From: Candidatus Faecalibacterium faecipullorum
GTDB taxonomy: Bacteria; Bacillota; Clostridia; Oscillospirales; Ruminococcaceae
Assembly (NCBI GenBank): GCA_019118985.1
Contig: DWXX01000070.1
Coordinates: forward strand, 1-26,160
Direction: 5' to 3'
DNA: 26,160 nucleotides
A program made the position numbers and the translations under genes. A model generated the notes under the pieces. The model was not told where the DNA came from and did no database searches. It was given only the letters and a program-made list of their open reading frames with translations. Positions 15,836 to 21,898 of this stretch are shown piece after piece. The first letter of the stretch is position 1; each line of letters begins with the position of its first letter.

Positions 15836-15874
15836 AAAGGAGGCGACCCCATGGACCAATACAAGATAGGCCGC
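15836..15874 (+). repeat. 39-bp sequence repeated exactly at 5602-5640
   Basis: This stretch covers the AAAGGAGG ribosome site, the start codon and eight codons of the XRE gene at 15851. An exact copy without the rest of the gene lies behind the AraC gene. Confidence 0.85.
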
Positions 15875-16456
15875 TTCATCGCCGAGCGGCGGAAAGAATG
15901 CGGCCTCACACAGCGCCAGCTCGCCGATGCGCTCGCCATCAGCGACAAGACCGTCTCCAAGTGGGAGACCGGCCGCGGGCTGCCCGACGTCTCGCTCATG
16001 CTGCCGCTGTGCGGCGCGCTTGGGGTGACGGTCAACGACCTGCTCGCAGGGCAGCGGGTGGAGCCGGCGGAATACCAACAGAAAGCGGAGGAAACGATGA
16101 TGGATTTGATGCGTGAAAATCAGGAAAACAAAAAGCGATTCGTCCTTGCAGCGGCCTGCGTCAGCGTTACCGTCGTGGCGGTCTGCGCGCTGGTGACCAT
16201 CGCTTCGATGCTCGAGCTGCCGGCGCCGGCCCGCATCGCGGTGCTGGCGCTGGCCGTGGCGACGGGTGTGGTCGGCATAGGGGCGGCTGCGGCGCTGGAC
16301 GCGCAGGCAGGCTGCTATGAGTGCCCGTCCTGCCATCAGCTCTTCGTGCCGACCCTGGGCGAATACGTCAAGGGCTACCACACCCTCACCCGCCGGCGGC
16401 TGACCTGCCCGCACTGCGGCAAGACCGGCATGTGCCGGCACAGGATCACCCGCTGA
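15851..16456 (+). CDS. XRE-family regulator with membrane and zinc-ribbon parts
   Basis: A 201-residue protein. The XRE helix-turn-helix (about 1-65) reads IAERRKECGLTQRQLADALA, ISDKTVSKWETGRGLPDVSL, then a linker. Two helices follow (about 97-117 and 121-143). The C-terminal part has CYECPSCHQ and TCPHCGKTG, two CxxC pairs about 38 residues apart that should bind zinc. This three-part layout is common in Clostridia. ATG 15851 has AGGAGG seven bases upstream. It is probably a membrane-tethered regulator with an unknown target. The N-terminus is duplicated as a 39-bp fragment elsewhere in the window. Confidence 0.88.
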   Translation: MDQYKIGRFIAERRKECGLTQRQLADALAISDKTVSKWETGRGLPDVSLMLPLCGALGVTVNDLLAGQRVEPAEYQQKAEETMMDLMRENQENKKRFVLAAACVSVTVVAVCALVTIASMLELPAPARIAVLALAVATGVVGIGAAAALDAQAGCYECPSCHQLFVPTLGEYVKGYHTLTRRRLTCPHCGKTGMCRHRITR

Positions 16457-16458
16457 GG

Positions 16459-16501
16459 CCAAAGCGGCGCAGCCTCCGGAAAGGGCTGCGCCATGCTTTG
16501 G
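16459..16501. terminator. hairpin behind the XRE/zinc-ribbon gene
   Basis: CCAAAGC-GGCGCAGCC (16459-16474) pairs with GGCTGCGCC-AT-GCTTTGG (16484-16501) with one 2-nt bulge. There is no long T-run, so termination may be partial. Confidence 0.6.
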
Positions 16502-16530
16502 GCGTATGGAACAGGATGCCGAACAGGTAT

Positions 16531-16559
16531 TTGACGCGGGGGCGGTTTTGGTTTATCAT
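16531..16559 (+). promoter_or_regulatory. sigma-A promoter of the CMD-like gene
   Basis: TTGACG (16531-16536), exactly 17 nt, TATCAT (16554-16559), ending 45 bp before the ATG. No operator-like symmetry is obvious. Confidence 0.75.
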
Positions 16560-16604
16560 AGCGGCAGAAGGATGCCACACTTAAGATGAGAGGAGCAATG
16601 CGCG

Positions 16605-17366
16605 ATGGACCGGAAAGAACGCACCGAACAGAAAATGCAGAAATTATTCCACAGCCACGCCGCCGGGGACGAGGGCGCCGACGGCGAGTTCATGCAGATC
16701 CTGCAGGGCTATATCTTTGGGGAAGTCTGCTATACCGGCAGCCTCGACGACCGGGTGCGGGAGCTGGTGACCGTCACCGTCCTGACCACCCTCAGCGCCC
16801 TGCCGCAGCTCAAAGCCCATGTGCCAGCCGCCCTGAACGCCGGCTGCACCCCGGTGGAAGTCCGGGAGGCGGTCTATCAGTGCGCGCCGTTCATCGGCTT
16901 CCCCCAGACCCTCAACGCCATCGCGGCCATGAACGAGGCGTTTGCCGCCGCCGGCGTCGAGCTGCCCCTGCCCAGCCAAAAGACCCTGACCGGCGAGGAC
17001 GAGGACGAGCGCTACCGGAAGGGCCTCGCCATCCAGGCCCCGCTTTATGGAACGGAGATCGCCGACCGCTATGCCTGGCTGCCCGGCGACTTCGCTCAGG
17101 CGGTGCCCCGCTTTTTGACCGAACTCTGCTTCGGCGACTTTGCCACCCGCGAGGGCCTCGACGGCAGGACCCGCGAGCTGCTGACCGTGGTGCTGCTGGC
17201 CGCGCTGGGCGGGGCCGAACTGCAGGTCAAGAGCCACGCGGCGGGCGCGCTCAAGGCGGGCAGCACCAAAGAAGAGGTGGTCTGCGCCCTGGTCCACGCC
17301 GGCTGCTACATGGGCATCCCGCGGCTGTTCAACGCGCTGAACGCCTGCAAAGAGATCCTGGCGTAA
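16605..17366 (+). CDS. double-domain carboxymuconolactone decarboxylase-like protein
   Basis: A 253-residue soluble protein made of two CMD/AhpD-type helical domains (about 30-125 and 145-250). Each has the pattern RELVTVTVLTTL / RELLTVVLLAAL, then QLKAHVPAALNAG / QVKSHAAGALKAG and a Cys region (VYQCAPFIGFP / HAGCYMGIP). The two halves are clearly repeats of one fold. The CxxC pair of AhpD peroxidase reductases is absent; only single Cys residues stand at that place. A redox or decarboxylase-like role is therefore uncertain. ATG 16605 follows GAGGAG by nine bases. It is a single-gene unit with its own promoter and terminator. Confidence 0.85.
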   Translation: MDRKERTEQKMQKLFHSHAAGDEGADGEFMQILQGYIFGEVCYTGSLDDRVRELVTVTVLTTLSALPQLKAHVPAALNAGCTPVEVREAVYQCAPFIGFPQTLNAIAAMNEAFAAAGVELPLPSQKTLTGEDEDERYRKGLAIQAPLYGTEIADRYAWLPGDFAQAVPRFLTELCFGDFATREGLDGRTRELLTVVLLAALGGAELQVKSHAAGALKAGSTKEEVVCALVHAGCYMGIPRLFNALNACKEILA

Positions 17367-17380
17367 TCGAATCGGATAGG

Positions 17381-17418
17381 AGCAGGGCGCGCCCCGTCAA
17401 AGGCGCGCCCTGCTTTTG
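17381..17418 (+). terminator. strong terminator behind the CMD-like gene
   Basis: AGCAGGGCGCGCC (17381-17393) pairs perfectly over 13 bp with GGCGCGCCCTGCT (17402-17414), followed by TTTTGTC. Confidence 0.88.
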
Positions 17419-17446
17419 TCTGTGCGTCAGGATAGGGGAGGGCCCC

Positions 17447-17475
17447 TTGCCAATCCGCGCCGTTTCTGGTATGCT
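17447..17475 (+). promoter_or_regulatory. sigma-A promoter upstream of sigI
   Basis: TTGCCA (17447-17452), 17 nt, TATGCT (17470-17475). It lies upstream of a second, SigI-type candidate promoter, so the operon probably has a basal and an autoregulated start. Confidence 0.65.
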
Positions 17476-17496
17476 GAGGGGGAAAATCGGCCCGCG

Positions 17497-17529
17497 GCCC
17501 CGGTTTTGCGGCGGCGGGGCCGTATCCTG
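17497..17529 (+). promoter_or_regulatory. candidate SigI-type autoregulatory promoter
   Basis: GCCCCG (17497-17502), 18 nt, CGTATCCTG (17521-17529), 43 bp before the sigI start. The same pattern with the same spacing precedes the PepSY gene at 19144. SigI promoters are known for a C-rich ACCCC-like -35 and a CGWA -10. The region can also fold: CGGCCCCG (17495-17502) pairs with CGGGGCCG (17515-17522). Confidence 0.55.
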
Positions 17530-17571
17530 CCTGTGAGACGACGCGGCCCATGGCCGGAAAGGAGGCTTTTT

Positions 17572-18330
17572 ATGCAGCTTGAGACAGAGCGGCCCCTGCC
17601 CAAAGGCCCGCACAGCATCGTGTTCGAAGTGCGCGCGGCCCAAAGCGACCCGGCGGCCGCCGACGCGCTGGTGGGGCGGTATATGCCCTTCATCCGCAGC
17701 GAGACCTATAAATTCACCCACGCCCCCCTCGAGGCCGGCCATGAGGACGAGCTCAGCCTGGCCACCATGGCCTTCTATGAGGCGGCCATGTCCTACCAGC
17801 GGGGGCGGGGGGCGTTTCTGCCCTATGCGGCGGCGGCCATCCGCAACCGCCTGATCGATTATCAGCGGGCCGAGCGCCGCCACGGGGGGACCGTCTCGCT
17901 GGACGAGCCGGTGGGCGGGGCGGACGGGCCGCTGCTGGCCGAGGCCCTGCCCGACGCCACAGACGCCATCGCCGCCTACGACCTGCGGCAGGCCACCCGG
18001 GCCGAGATCGAGGAATTTGGCCGGCAGCTGGCCGGCTTTGGGCTGAGCTTTTCAGACGTGGCGGACAACTGCCCCCGGCAGGAGCGGACCATGGCCGCCT
18101 GCCGCGCGGTGCTGGACTGCGCCCGGGCCAACCCCGCCCTGCTGGACGCCCTGGTATCCACCGGCCGCCTGCCCATCCGGCAGCTGGCCCTGGGGTCGGG
18201 GGTGGACAAAAAGACCATCGAGCGCCACCGCAAATACCTGGTGGCCATCCTGCTGGCCTTCACCAACGGGTACGAGATCATCCGGGGGCACCTGTGCCAG
18301 CTGACGCCGAAGGGAGGGACGCGGGAATGA
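17572..18330 (+). CDS. sigI: SigI-type RNA polymerase sigma factor
   Basis: A 252-residue sigma factor of SigI length. The region-2-like part (about 14-105) carries DALVGRYMPFIRSETYKFTH, HEDELSLATMAFYEAAMSYQ, FLPYAAAAIRNRLIDYQRAE and the RRH end, the standard SigI order. The C-terminal region (about 135-245) holds the SigI-specific DNA-binding part, with a helix-turn-helix-like LPIRQLALGSGVDKKTIERH before KYLVAILLAFTNGYEIIRGHL. ATG 17572 follows AAGGAGG by seven bases. The stop overlaps the start of the anti-sigma gene (ATGA), the usual sigI-rsgI arrangement. It is likely held at the membrane by the next protein and released by an envelope signal. Confidence 0.9.
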   Translation: MQLETERPLPKGPHSIVFEVRAAQSDPAAADALVGRYMPFIRSETYKFTHAPLEAGHEDELSLATMAFYEAAMSYQRGRGAFLPYAAAAIRNRLIDYQRAERRHGGTVSLDEPVGGADGPLLAEALPDATDAIAAYDLRQATRAEIEEFGRQLAGFGLSFSDVADNCPRQERTMAACRAVLDCARANPALLDALVSTGRLPIRQLALGSGVDKKTIERHRKYLVAILLAFTNGYEIIRGHLCQLTPKGGTRE

Positions 18331-19115
18331 AATATCTTGTCATGGAGACCCACCCCGCCTATGCGGTGGTGCTGGACGAGCGGGGGCGCTTTCTCCGGGC
18401 GGCCAACCTCCGCTATCAGGTGGGCCAGACGGTGGAGGATGTCGTCGAGCTGCGGCCGTCCGGGCCGCGGCGGCGCCCGCGGGCCTTCTGGGCTGCGGCT
18501 GCCTGTCTGCTGCTTGCGGCGGGGGGGTACTGGGGGTACTGGCGGCCCAACTTTATCCCCTACGGCACCCTGCGGGTGCAGATCAACCCCGATGTTGAGT
18601 TTTCGGTCAGCCGGACCGACCGGGTGCTGGACGTGCGGCCCCGCAATGCCGACGGCGAGGCCCTGCTGGCCGCCCTGGACGACCTGCGGGGCGAGGACAG
18701 CGACGACGCCGTCGAGGAGCTGGTCGAGCAGGCCATCGAGCAGGGGTACCTGCCGGCGGGCGGGACGGTCACCCTGACCGCCGCCAGCGACGATGAGGAC
18801 TGGCAGCTGCGGGAGGAGGCCGCCCTCCGCGCCCAGCTGGAGCATGCCTTCGGCGGGACTTTTGCCGTCCGTCTTGCTTCGGAGGGGCAGCAGCCCGAAC
18901 CGGCCCAGTCCCAGCCCAGCCAGCCGGCTCAGAGCGAACCGGCGCAGCCCCAGCAGCCGGCCGCCGGCGGGGGGGACCGCGCCGATGACTGGGACCCCAC
19001 CGGCTCGGACTATCCCTACGACAGCGACGACTGGGATGACGACGATTGGGACGACGATGATTGGGATGACGATGACGATGACGACGACTGGGATGAGTGG
19101 GACGAGACCCACTGA
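18327..19115 (+). CDS. rsgI: RsgI-type anti-sigma factor with Asp/Trp-rich tail
   Basis: A 262-residue single-pass protein. The cytoplasmic RsgI N-domain (about 1-45) reads YAVVLDERGRFLRAANLRYQ with VGQTVEDVVEL. The helix is at about 54-72. The outer domain has INPDVEFSVSRTDRVLDV at about 86, the conserved RsgI block in which the Asn-Pro bond (87-88) is the autoproteolysis site described for RsgI proteins. After about residue 185 comes a low-complexity stretch: Gln/Pro/Ala/Ser repeats, then an acidic tail with YPYDSDDWDDDDWDDDDW and further Asp/Trp. In cellulolytic Clostridia the RsgI outer end is a carbohydrate-binding module. Here it is this tail, like that of the PepSY protein next door. 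The gene overlaps sigI by four bases. Confidence 0.88.
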   Translation: MKYLVMETHPAYAVVLDERGRFLRAANLRYQVGQTVEDVVELRPSGPRRRPRAFWAAAACLLLAAGGYWGYWRPNFIPYGTLRVQINPDVEFSVSRTDRVLDVRPRNADGEALLAALDDLRGEDSDDAVEELVEQAIEQGYLPAGGTVTLTAASDDEDWQLREEAALRAQLEHAFGGTFAVRLASEGQQPEPAQSQPSQPAQSEPAQPQQPAAGGGDRADDWDPTGSDYPYDSDDWDDDDWDDDDWDDDDDDDDWDEWDETH

Positions 19116-19143
19116 AAAACTTTTCAAAAAATTTTTGCGGGCG

Positions 19144-19176
19144 ACCCCGCTTTTGGCCCGCCGGCTGCGTATCCTG
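19144..19176 (+). promoter_or_regulatory. candidate SigI-type promoter of the PepSY gene
   Basis: ACCCCG (19144-19149), 18 nt, CGTATCCTG (19168-19176), 50 bp before the PepSY ATG. It matches the site before sigI in -35, spacing, the following TTTTG and the nine-base -10 block. The gap from the rsgI stop shows no terminator, so read-through is also possible. Confidence 0.6.
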
Positions 19177-19226
19177 TAGACAAGAAAGCAAAAAACACCC
19201 CCCCAAACATAAAGGAGGAACTACCT

Positions 19227-19625
19227 ATGAAACGCAACCGCAAGCTGAGCCTGACCCTCACCGCCGCCCTGGCCCTGACCGCCCTGACCGCCTGCGGCAC
19301 CCTGCCCGCATCGGCCGCCACCGGCCGCGAGACCGCGACCCGGATCGCCGCCGACCACCTCGGCTGCGACGCCAGCGAGCTGCGGGTCACCGACTTTGAG
19401 CGGGACGACGGCAAGTACGAACTGGAAGTGATCTGGAACGGCGTCGAGTACGACTTCGAGATCGGCATCGCCTCGGGCAAGGTGCGTGAGGTCGACCGCG
19501 ACCGCCGCGACCATGACGACCGGTATGACGACTGGGACGACCGGCACGACGACTGGGATGACCGGTACGACGACTGGGACGACCGGTACGACGACTGGGA
19601 CGACCGGTACGACTGGGACGATTGA
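19227..19625 (+). CDS. PepSY lipoprotein with DDRYDDW repeats
   Basis: A 132-residue exported protein. The signal peptide MKRNRKLSLTLTAALALTAL ends in the lipobox LTAC (Cys23), so it should be a membrane-anchored lipoprotein. One PepSY domain (about 33-92) reads TATRIAADHLGC, KYELEVIWNGVEYDFEI and ASGKVREVDRD. The C-terminal 36 residues are tandem copies of DDRYDDW. PepSY domains are known from peptidase inhibitors and sensors, so it may restrain proteolysis of RsgI or bind the same ligand; that is inference. ATG 19227 has AAAGGAGG eight bases upstream. It follows rsgI by 111 bp with its own SigI-like promoter and ends at a strong terminator. Confidence 0.85.
   Translation: MKRNRKLSLTLTAALALTALTACGTLPASAATGRETATRIAADHLGCDASELRVTDFERDDGKYELEVIWNGVEYDFEIGIASGKVREVDRDRRDHDDRYDDWDDRHDDWDDRYDDWDDRYDDWDDRYDWDD
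19515..19622 (+). repeat. 21-bp tandem coding repeat
   Basis: Four full 21-bp units (starts 19515, 19536, 19557, 19578) and a shortened fifth encode DDRYDDW, DDRHDDW, DDRYDDW, DDRYDDW and DDRYDWDD. The units are nearly identical in DNA, so copy number could change by slippage without breaking the frame. Confidence 0.9.
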
Positions 19626-19645
19626 GCAAGGCCATATACAACCAG

Positions 19646-19674
19646 GGCCGCCCCTTTGCGGGGCGGCCTTTTTT
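19646..19674 (+). terminator. strong terminator ending the sigI-rsgI-PepSY unit
   Basis: GGCCGCCCC (19646-19654), loop TTTGC, GGGGCGGCC (19660-19668), then six T. It also separates this unit from the convergent XRE gene. Confidence 0.92.
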
Positions 19675-19688
19675 GGGCGCGGCTCGGC

Positions 19689-20393
19689 TCAGAGGATGGC
19701 CAGCATGTTGTACATCTTCATCAGCCGGATGTCCTCTTTGGACAGGCGCAGGCTCTTTTCAAACTCGGGGGTCTCTTTCTGGGGCGCTTTGGACAGCAGC
19801 ACCTTGGCCGCGGTGGGCATCAGCGGCCGGCTGGAGATGCCGAACGCCAGCCCCCACTTGGTCGCCCCGTTCATGTACGGGCTGGGGATGCCCACCTGGT
19901 AGTGGTCCATCTCCATGTGCTGGTTCTGCATCACCAGCATGCTCAGGCTGCTGTAGTGGGTCAGCAGGCCGTCGTAGATGTTCTCGCACAGGTGGTAGTG
20001 GTCGTAGTCGTCGACGTTCATGTACATCTGGATGTGAAATTCGCCGGGGGCGGCTTCTTCCAGGATGTCGGCCACGCTGTGGATGACGGTGTTGCTCCGC
20101 CCATCGTAATAGTAGTAGAAAAACCGGCTCAGCCCGCTGAAGAAGGCCGGCACCTCGCCGGCGGGCATCCCGGGGATGTGTTCGGGCGGCAGGTAGAGCA
20201 GCTGGGTCACCCGCACCCCCAGCGCGGCGGCCAGGTCGTAGAGGGTGGGCAGGTCGACGGCGATCTGCCCTTTCTCATATTTGGACACGCAGGATTTGCT
20301 CTTGCAGACGGCGGCGGCCAGCTGATCGATGGTCAGGCCCTTCTTTTTGCGGTAGAAGCGGATGCGCTCCCCAACTTCATGTGAAATATCCAC
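19689..20393 (-). CDS. XRE-family regulator with unknown sensor domain
   Basis: A 234-residue protein starting at GTG 20393, chosen because AGGAG lies eight bases upstream and the protein then begins (M)DISHEVGERIRFYRKKKG. The XRE helix-turn-helix covers about 8-65 (LTIDQLAAAVCKSKSCVSKY, EKGQIAVDLPTLYDLAAALG). The remaining 165 residues, starting near FYYYYDG, are not recognised. They are rich in Tyr and His and end in a helix with KEDIRLMKMYNML. It is divergent from the cysteine-catabolism cluster. Its DNA sites may be the TTTGTnCAAA palindromes at 20411 and 20525. Confidence 0.85.
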   Translation of the reverse strand: MDISHEVGERIRFYRKKKGLTIDQLAAAVCKSKSCVSKYEKGQIAVDLPTLYDLAAALGVRVTQLLYLPPEHIPGMPAGEVPAFFSGLSRFFYYYYDGRSNTVIHSVADILEEAAPGEFHIQMYMNVDDYDHYHLCENIYDGLLTHYSSLSMLVMQNQHMEMDHYQVGIPSPYMNGATKWGLAFGISSRPLMPTAAKVLLSKAPQKETPEFEKSLRLSKEDIRLMKMYNMLAIL

Positions 20394-20410
20394 AAAAACA
20401 TCTCCTGTTC

Positions 20411-20420
20411 TTTGTACAAA
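20411..20420. promoter_or_regulatory. perfect palindrome TTTGTACAAA in the XRE leader
   Basis: A 10-bp perfect palindrome between the XRE promoter and its ribosome site. A one-base variant, TTTGTGCAAA (20525-20534), forms the centre of the long inverted repeat before the divergent C-S lyase gene, so both may be sites for the XRE protein. Confidence 0.5.
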
Positions 20421-20470
20421 CTGTGTGTTTCCAACAAATACACAAAACAACGGTTTTGGCGCTTTTTTTC

Positions 20471-20499
20471 ATTATACCGTTTTTGGGGCCGCAAAACAA
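20471..20499 (-). promoter_or_regulatory. sigma-A promoter of the XRE gene
   Basis: On the minus strand TTGTTT (20499-20494), 17 nt, TATAAT (20476-20471), about 75 bp before the GTG start. Confidence 0.7.
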
Positions 20500-20517
20500 G
20501 GGCAAAATACACTGTCA

Positions 20518-20543
20518 GGAAACTTTTGTGCAAAAAAGTTTCC
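20518..20543. promoter_or_regulatory. 10-bp-arm inverted repeat before the C-S lyase promoter
   Basis: GGAAACTTTT (20518-20527), GTGCAA, AAAAGTTTCC (20534-20543): perfect 10-bp arms. It lies 21 bp upstream of the -35 of the rightward cluster and has no T-run, so an operator is more likely than a terminator. Confidence 0.55.
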
Positions 20544-20564
20544 GCACAGTGGATTTGAACAAGC

Positions 20565-20593
20565 TGGACAAACCCCGCGCCTTCGGGTATAGT
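20565..20593 (+). promoter_or_regulatory. sigma-A promoter of the cysteine cluster
   Basis: TGGACA (20565-20570), 17 nt, TATAGT (20588-20593), about 82 bp before the first ATG. Confidence 0.7.
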
Positions 20594-20675
20594 AGAGTCA
20601 GCAACAGCACAGCGCCGGCGGCCGACGGCACTGACGGCAAGGCCCCGCCCTGCGGGGCCGGAAAAGGAGACTCGT

Positions 20676-21845
20676 ATGAAATACAATTTCGATGAGGTCA
20701 TCGACCGCAGCCACAACCGCTCCTCCAAGTACGACGAGCGGGTCAAGAAGTTCGGCACCGCCGACGTCATCCCCCTGTGGGTGGCGGACATGGATTTCCG
20801 CACCGCGCAGCCCATCATCGACGCCTGCAAAGCCAAAGCCGAAGAGGGCATCTGGGGCTACACCTCCCGCCCGGACAGCTATTTTGAGGCGGTGCAGCTG
20901 TGGGAAGAAAAGCGCAACGGCTGGAAGCCCGACACCGCCCTGATGAGCTGGAGCCTCGGCGTGGTACCCGCCATGTCGGGCATCGTCCGCCTGTTCAGCA
21001 AGCCGGACGACAAGATCCTGATCCAGACCCCCGTCTACTCTGAGTTCTACGACATCGTCGAGGCGTCGGGCCGCACCGTGGTCGAGAACAAGCTGGTGGA
21101 GGAGAACGGCCGCTGGCACATCGACTTCGACGACTTTGCCGCCAAGGCCAAAGAGTGCAGCATCTTCCTGCTGTGCAACCCCCACAACCCCCTCGGCATC
21201 GTCTGGGACCCCGCCGACCTGCGCCGGATGGCCGAGATCTGCATCGAAAACGGCACCCTGGTCGTCTCGGACGAGATCCACTCCGACCTGATCTTCCACG
21301 GCAAGCATCACACCGTCACCGCCAGCATCACCCCCGAGATCGGCAGCCATATCATCACCTGCGTGTCGGCCACCAAGACCTTCAACCTCGCCGGCCTGCA
21401 GGCCAGCACCACCATCTTCCCCAACGCTGAGATGAAGGCCGCCTTCGACCAGTTCTGGGGCGGCATGGACATCCACCGCAACAACGCCTTCAGCTCGGTG
21501 GCCATGGAGGCCGCCTACCGCCACGGCGAGGAATGGCTGGAGCAGCTGCTGGACTACATCTCGGGCAACTTCGACTACGTCTGCGACTACTGCGCCAAGT
21601 ATATCCCCAAGATCAAGCCCAACTGCCCCGACGCCACCTACCTGATGTGGCTGGACTGCCGCGCGCTGAACATGTCCAACGAGGAGCTGCGGGACTTCTT
21701 CATCCACAAGGCAAAGCTCGGTTTGAACGAGGGCTATACCTTCGGCCGCAGCCTGTCGGGCTATATGCGGCTGAACGTGGCCTGCCCCCGCGCCACCCTG
21801 GAAAAGGCGATGGCTCAGCTGCGGGCTGCGGTGGACGCGCTGTAA
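20676..21845 (+). CDS. patB: PLP-dependent C-S lyase, MalY/PatB family
   Basis: A 389-residue fold-type I aminotransferase-like enzyme. It would cleave cystathionine or cysteine by beta-elimination to pyruvate, ammonia and a thiol. The start FDEVIDRSHNRSSKYD and PLWVADMDF are hallmarks of MalY/PatB. The substrate-binding CNPHNPLGIVW, the cofactor Asp in VVSDEIHSDLIF, and the Schiff-base Lys234 in SATKTFNLAGLQ are all present. The C-terminal Arg is in GYMRLNVACPRATL. ATG 20676 follows AAAAGGAG. It leads a cluster with a symporter, RidA and two desulfidase paralogues, which points to cysteine breakdown. RidA next door fits, as the reaction goes through 2-aminoacrylate. Confidence 0.93.
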   Translation: MKYNFDEVIDRSHNRSSKYDERVKKFGTADVIPLWVADMDFRTAQPIIDACKAKAEEGIWGYTSRPDSYFEAVQLWEEKRNGWKPDTALMSWSLGVVPAMSGIVRLFSKPDDKILIQTPVYSEFYDIVEASGRTVVENKLVEENGRWHIDFDDFAAKAKECSIFLLCNPHNPLGIVWDPADLRRMAEICIENGTLVVSDEIHSDLIFHGKHHTVTASITPEIGSHIITCVSATKTFNLAGLQASTTIFPNAEMKAAFDQFWGGMDIHRNNAFSSVAMEAAYRHGEEWLEQLLDYISGNFDYVCDYCAKYIPKIKPNCPDATYLMWLDCRALNMSNEELRDFFIHKAKLGLNEGYTFGRSLSGYMRLNVACPRATLEKAMAQLRAAVDAL

Positions 21846-21898
21846 CGCCCCGCCCCATCCTGCCGCATGGATAAGAGGATAAGAGAGGAGAGAATACC

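Noticed and set aside
19515..19622. CRISPR-like array
   Set aside because: The 21-bp repeats have no spacers and lie in frame inside a gene.
20518..20543. Inverted repeat as a terminator for an upstream gene
   Set aside because: No gene reads into it and no T-run follows; its position before the promoter fits an operator better.
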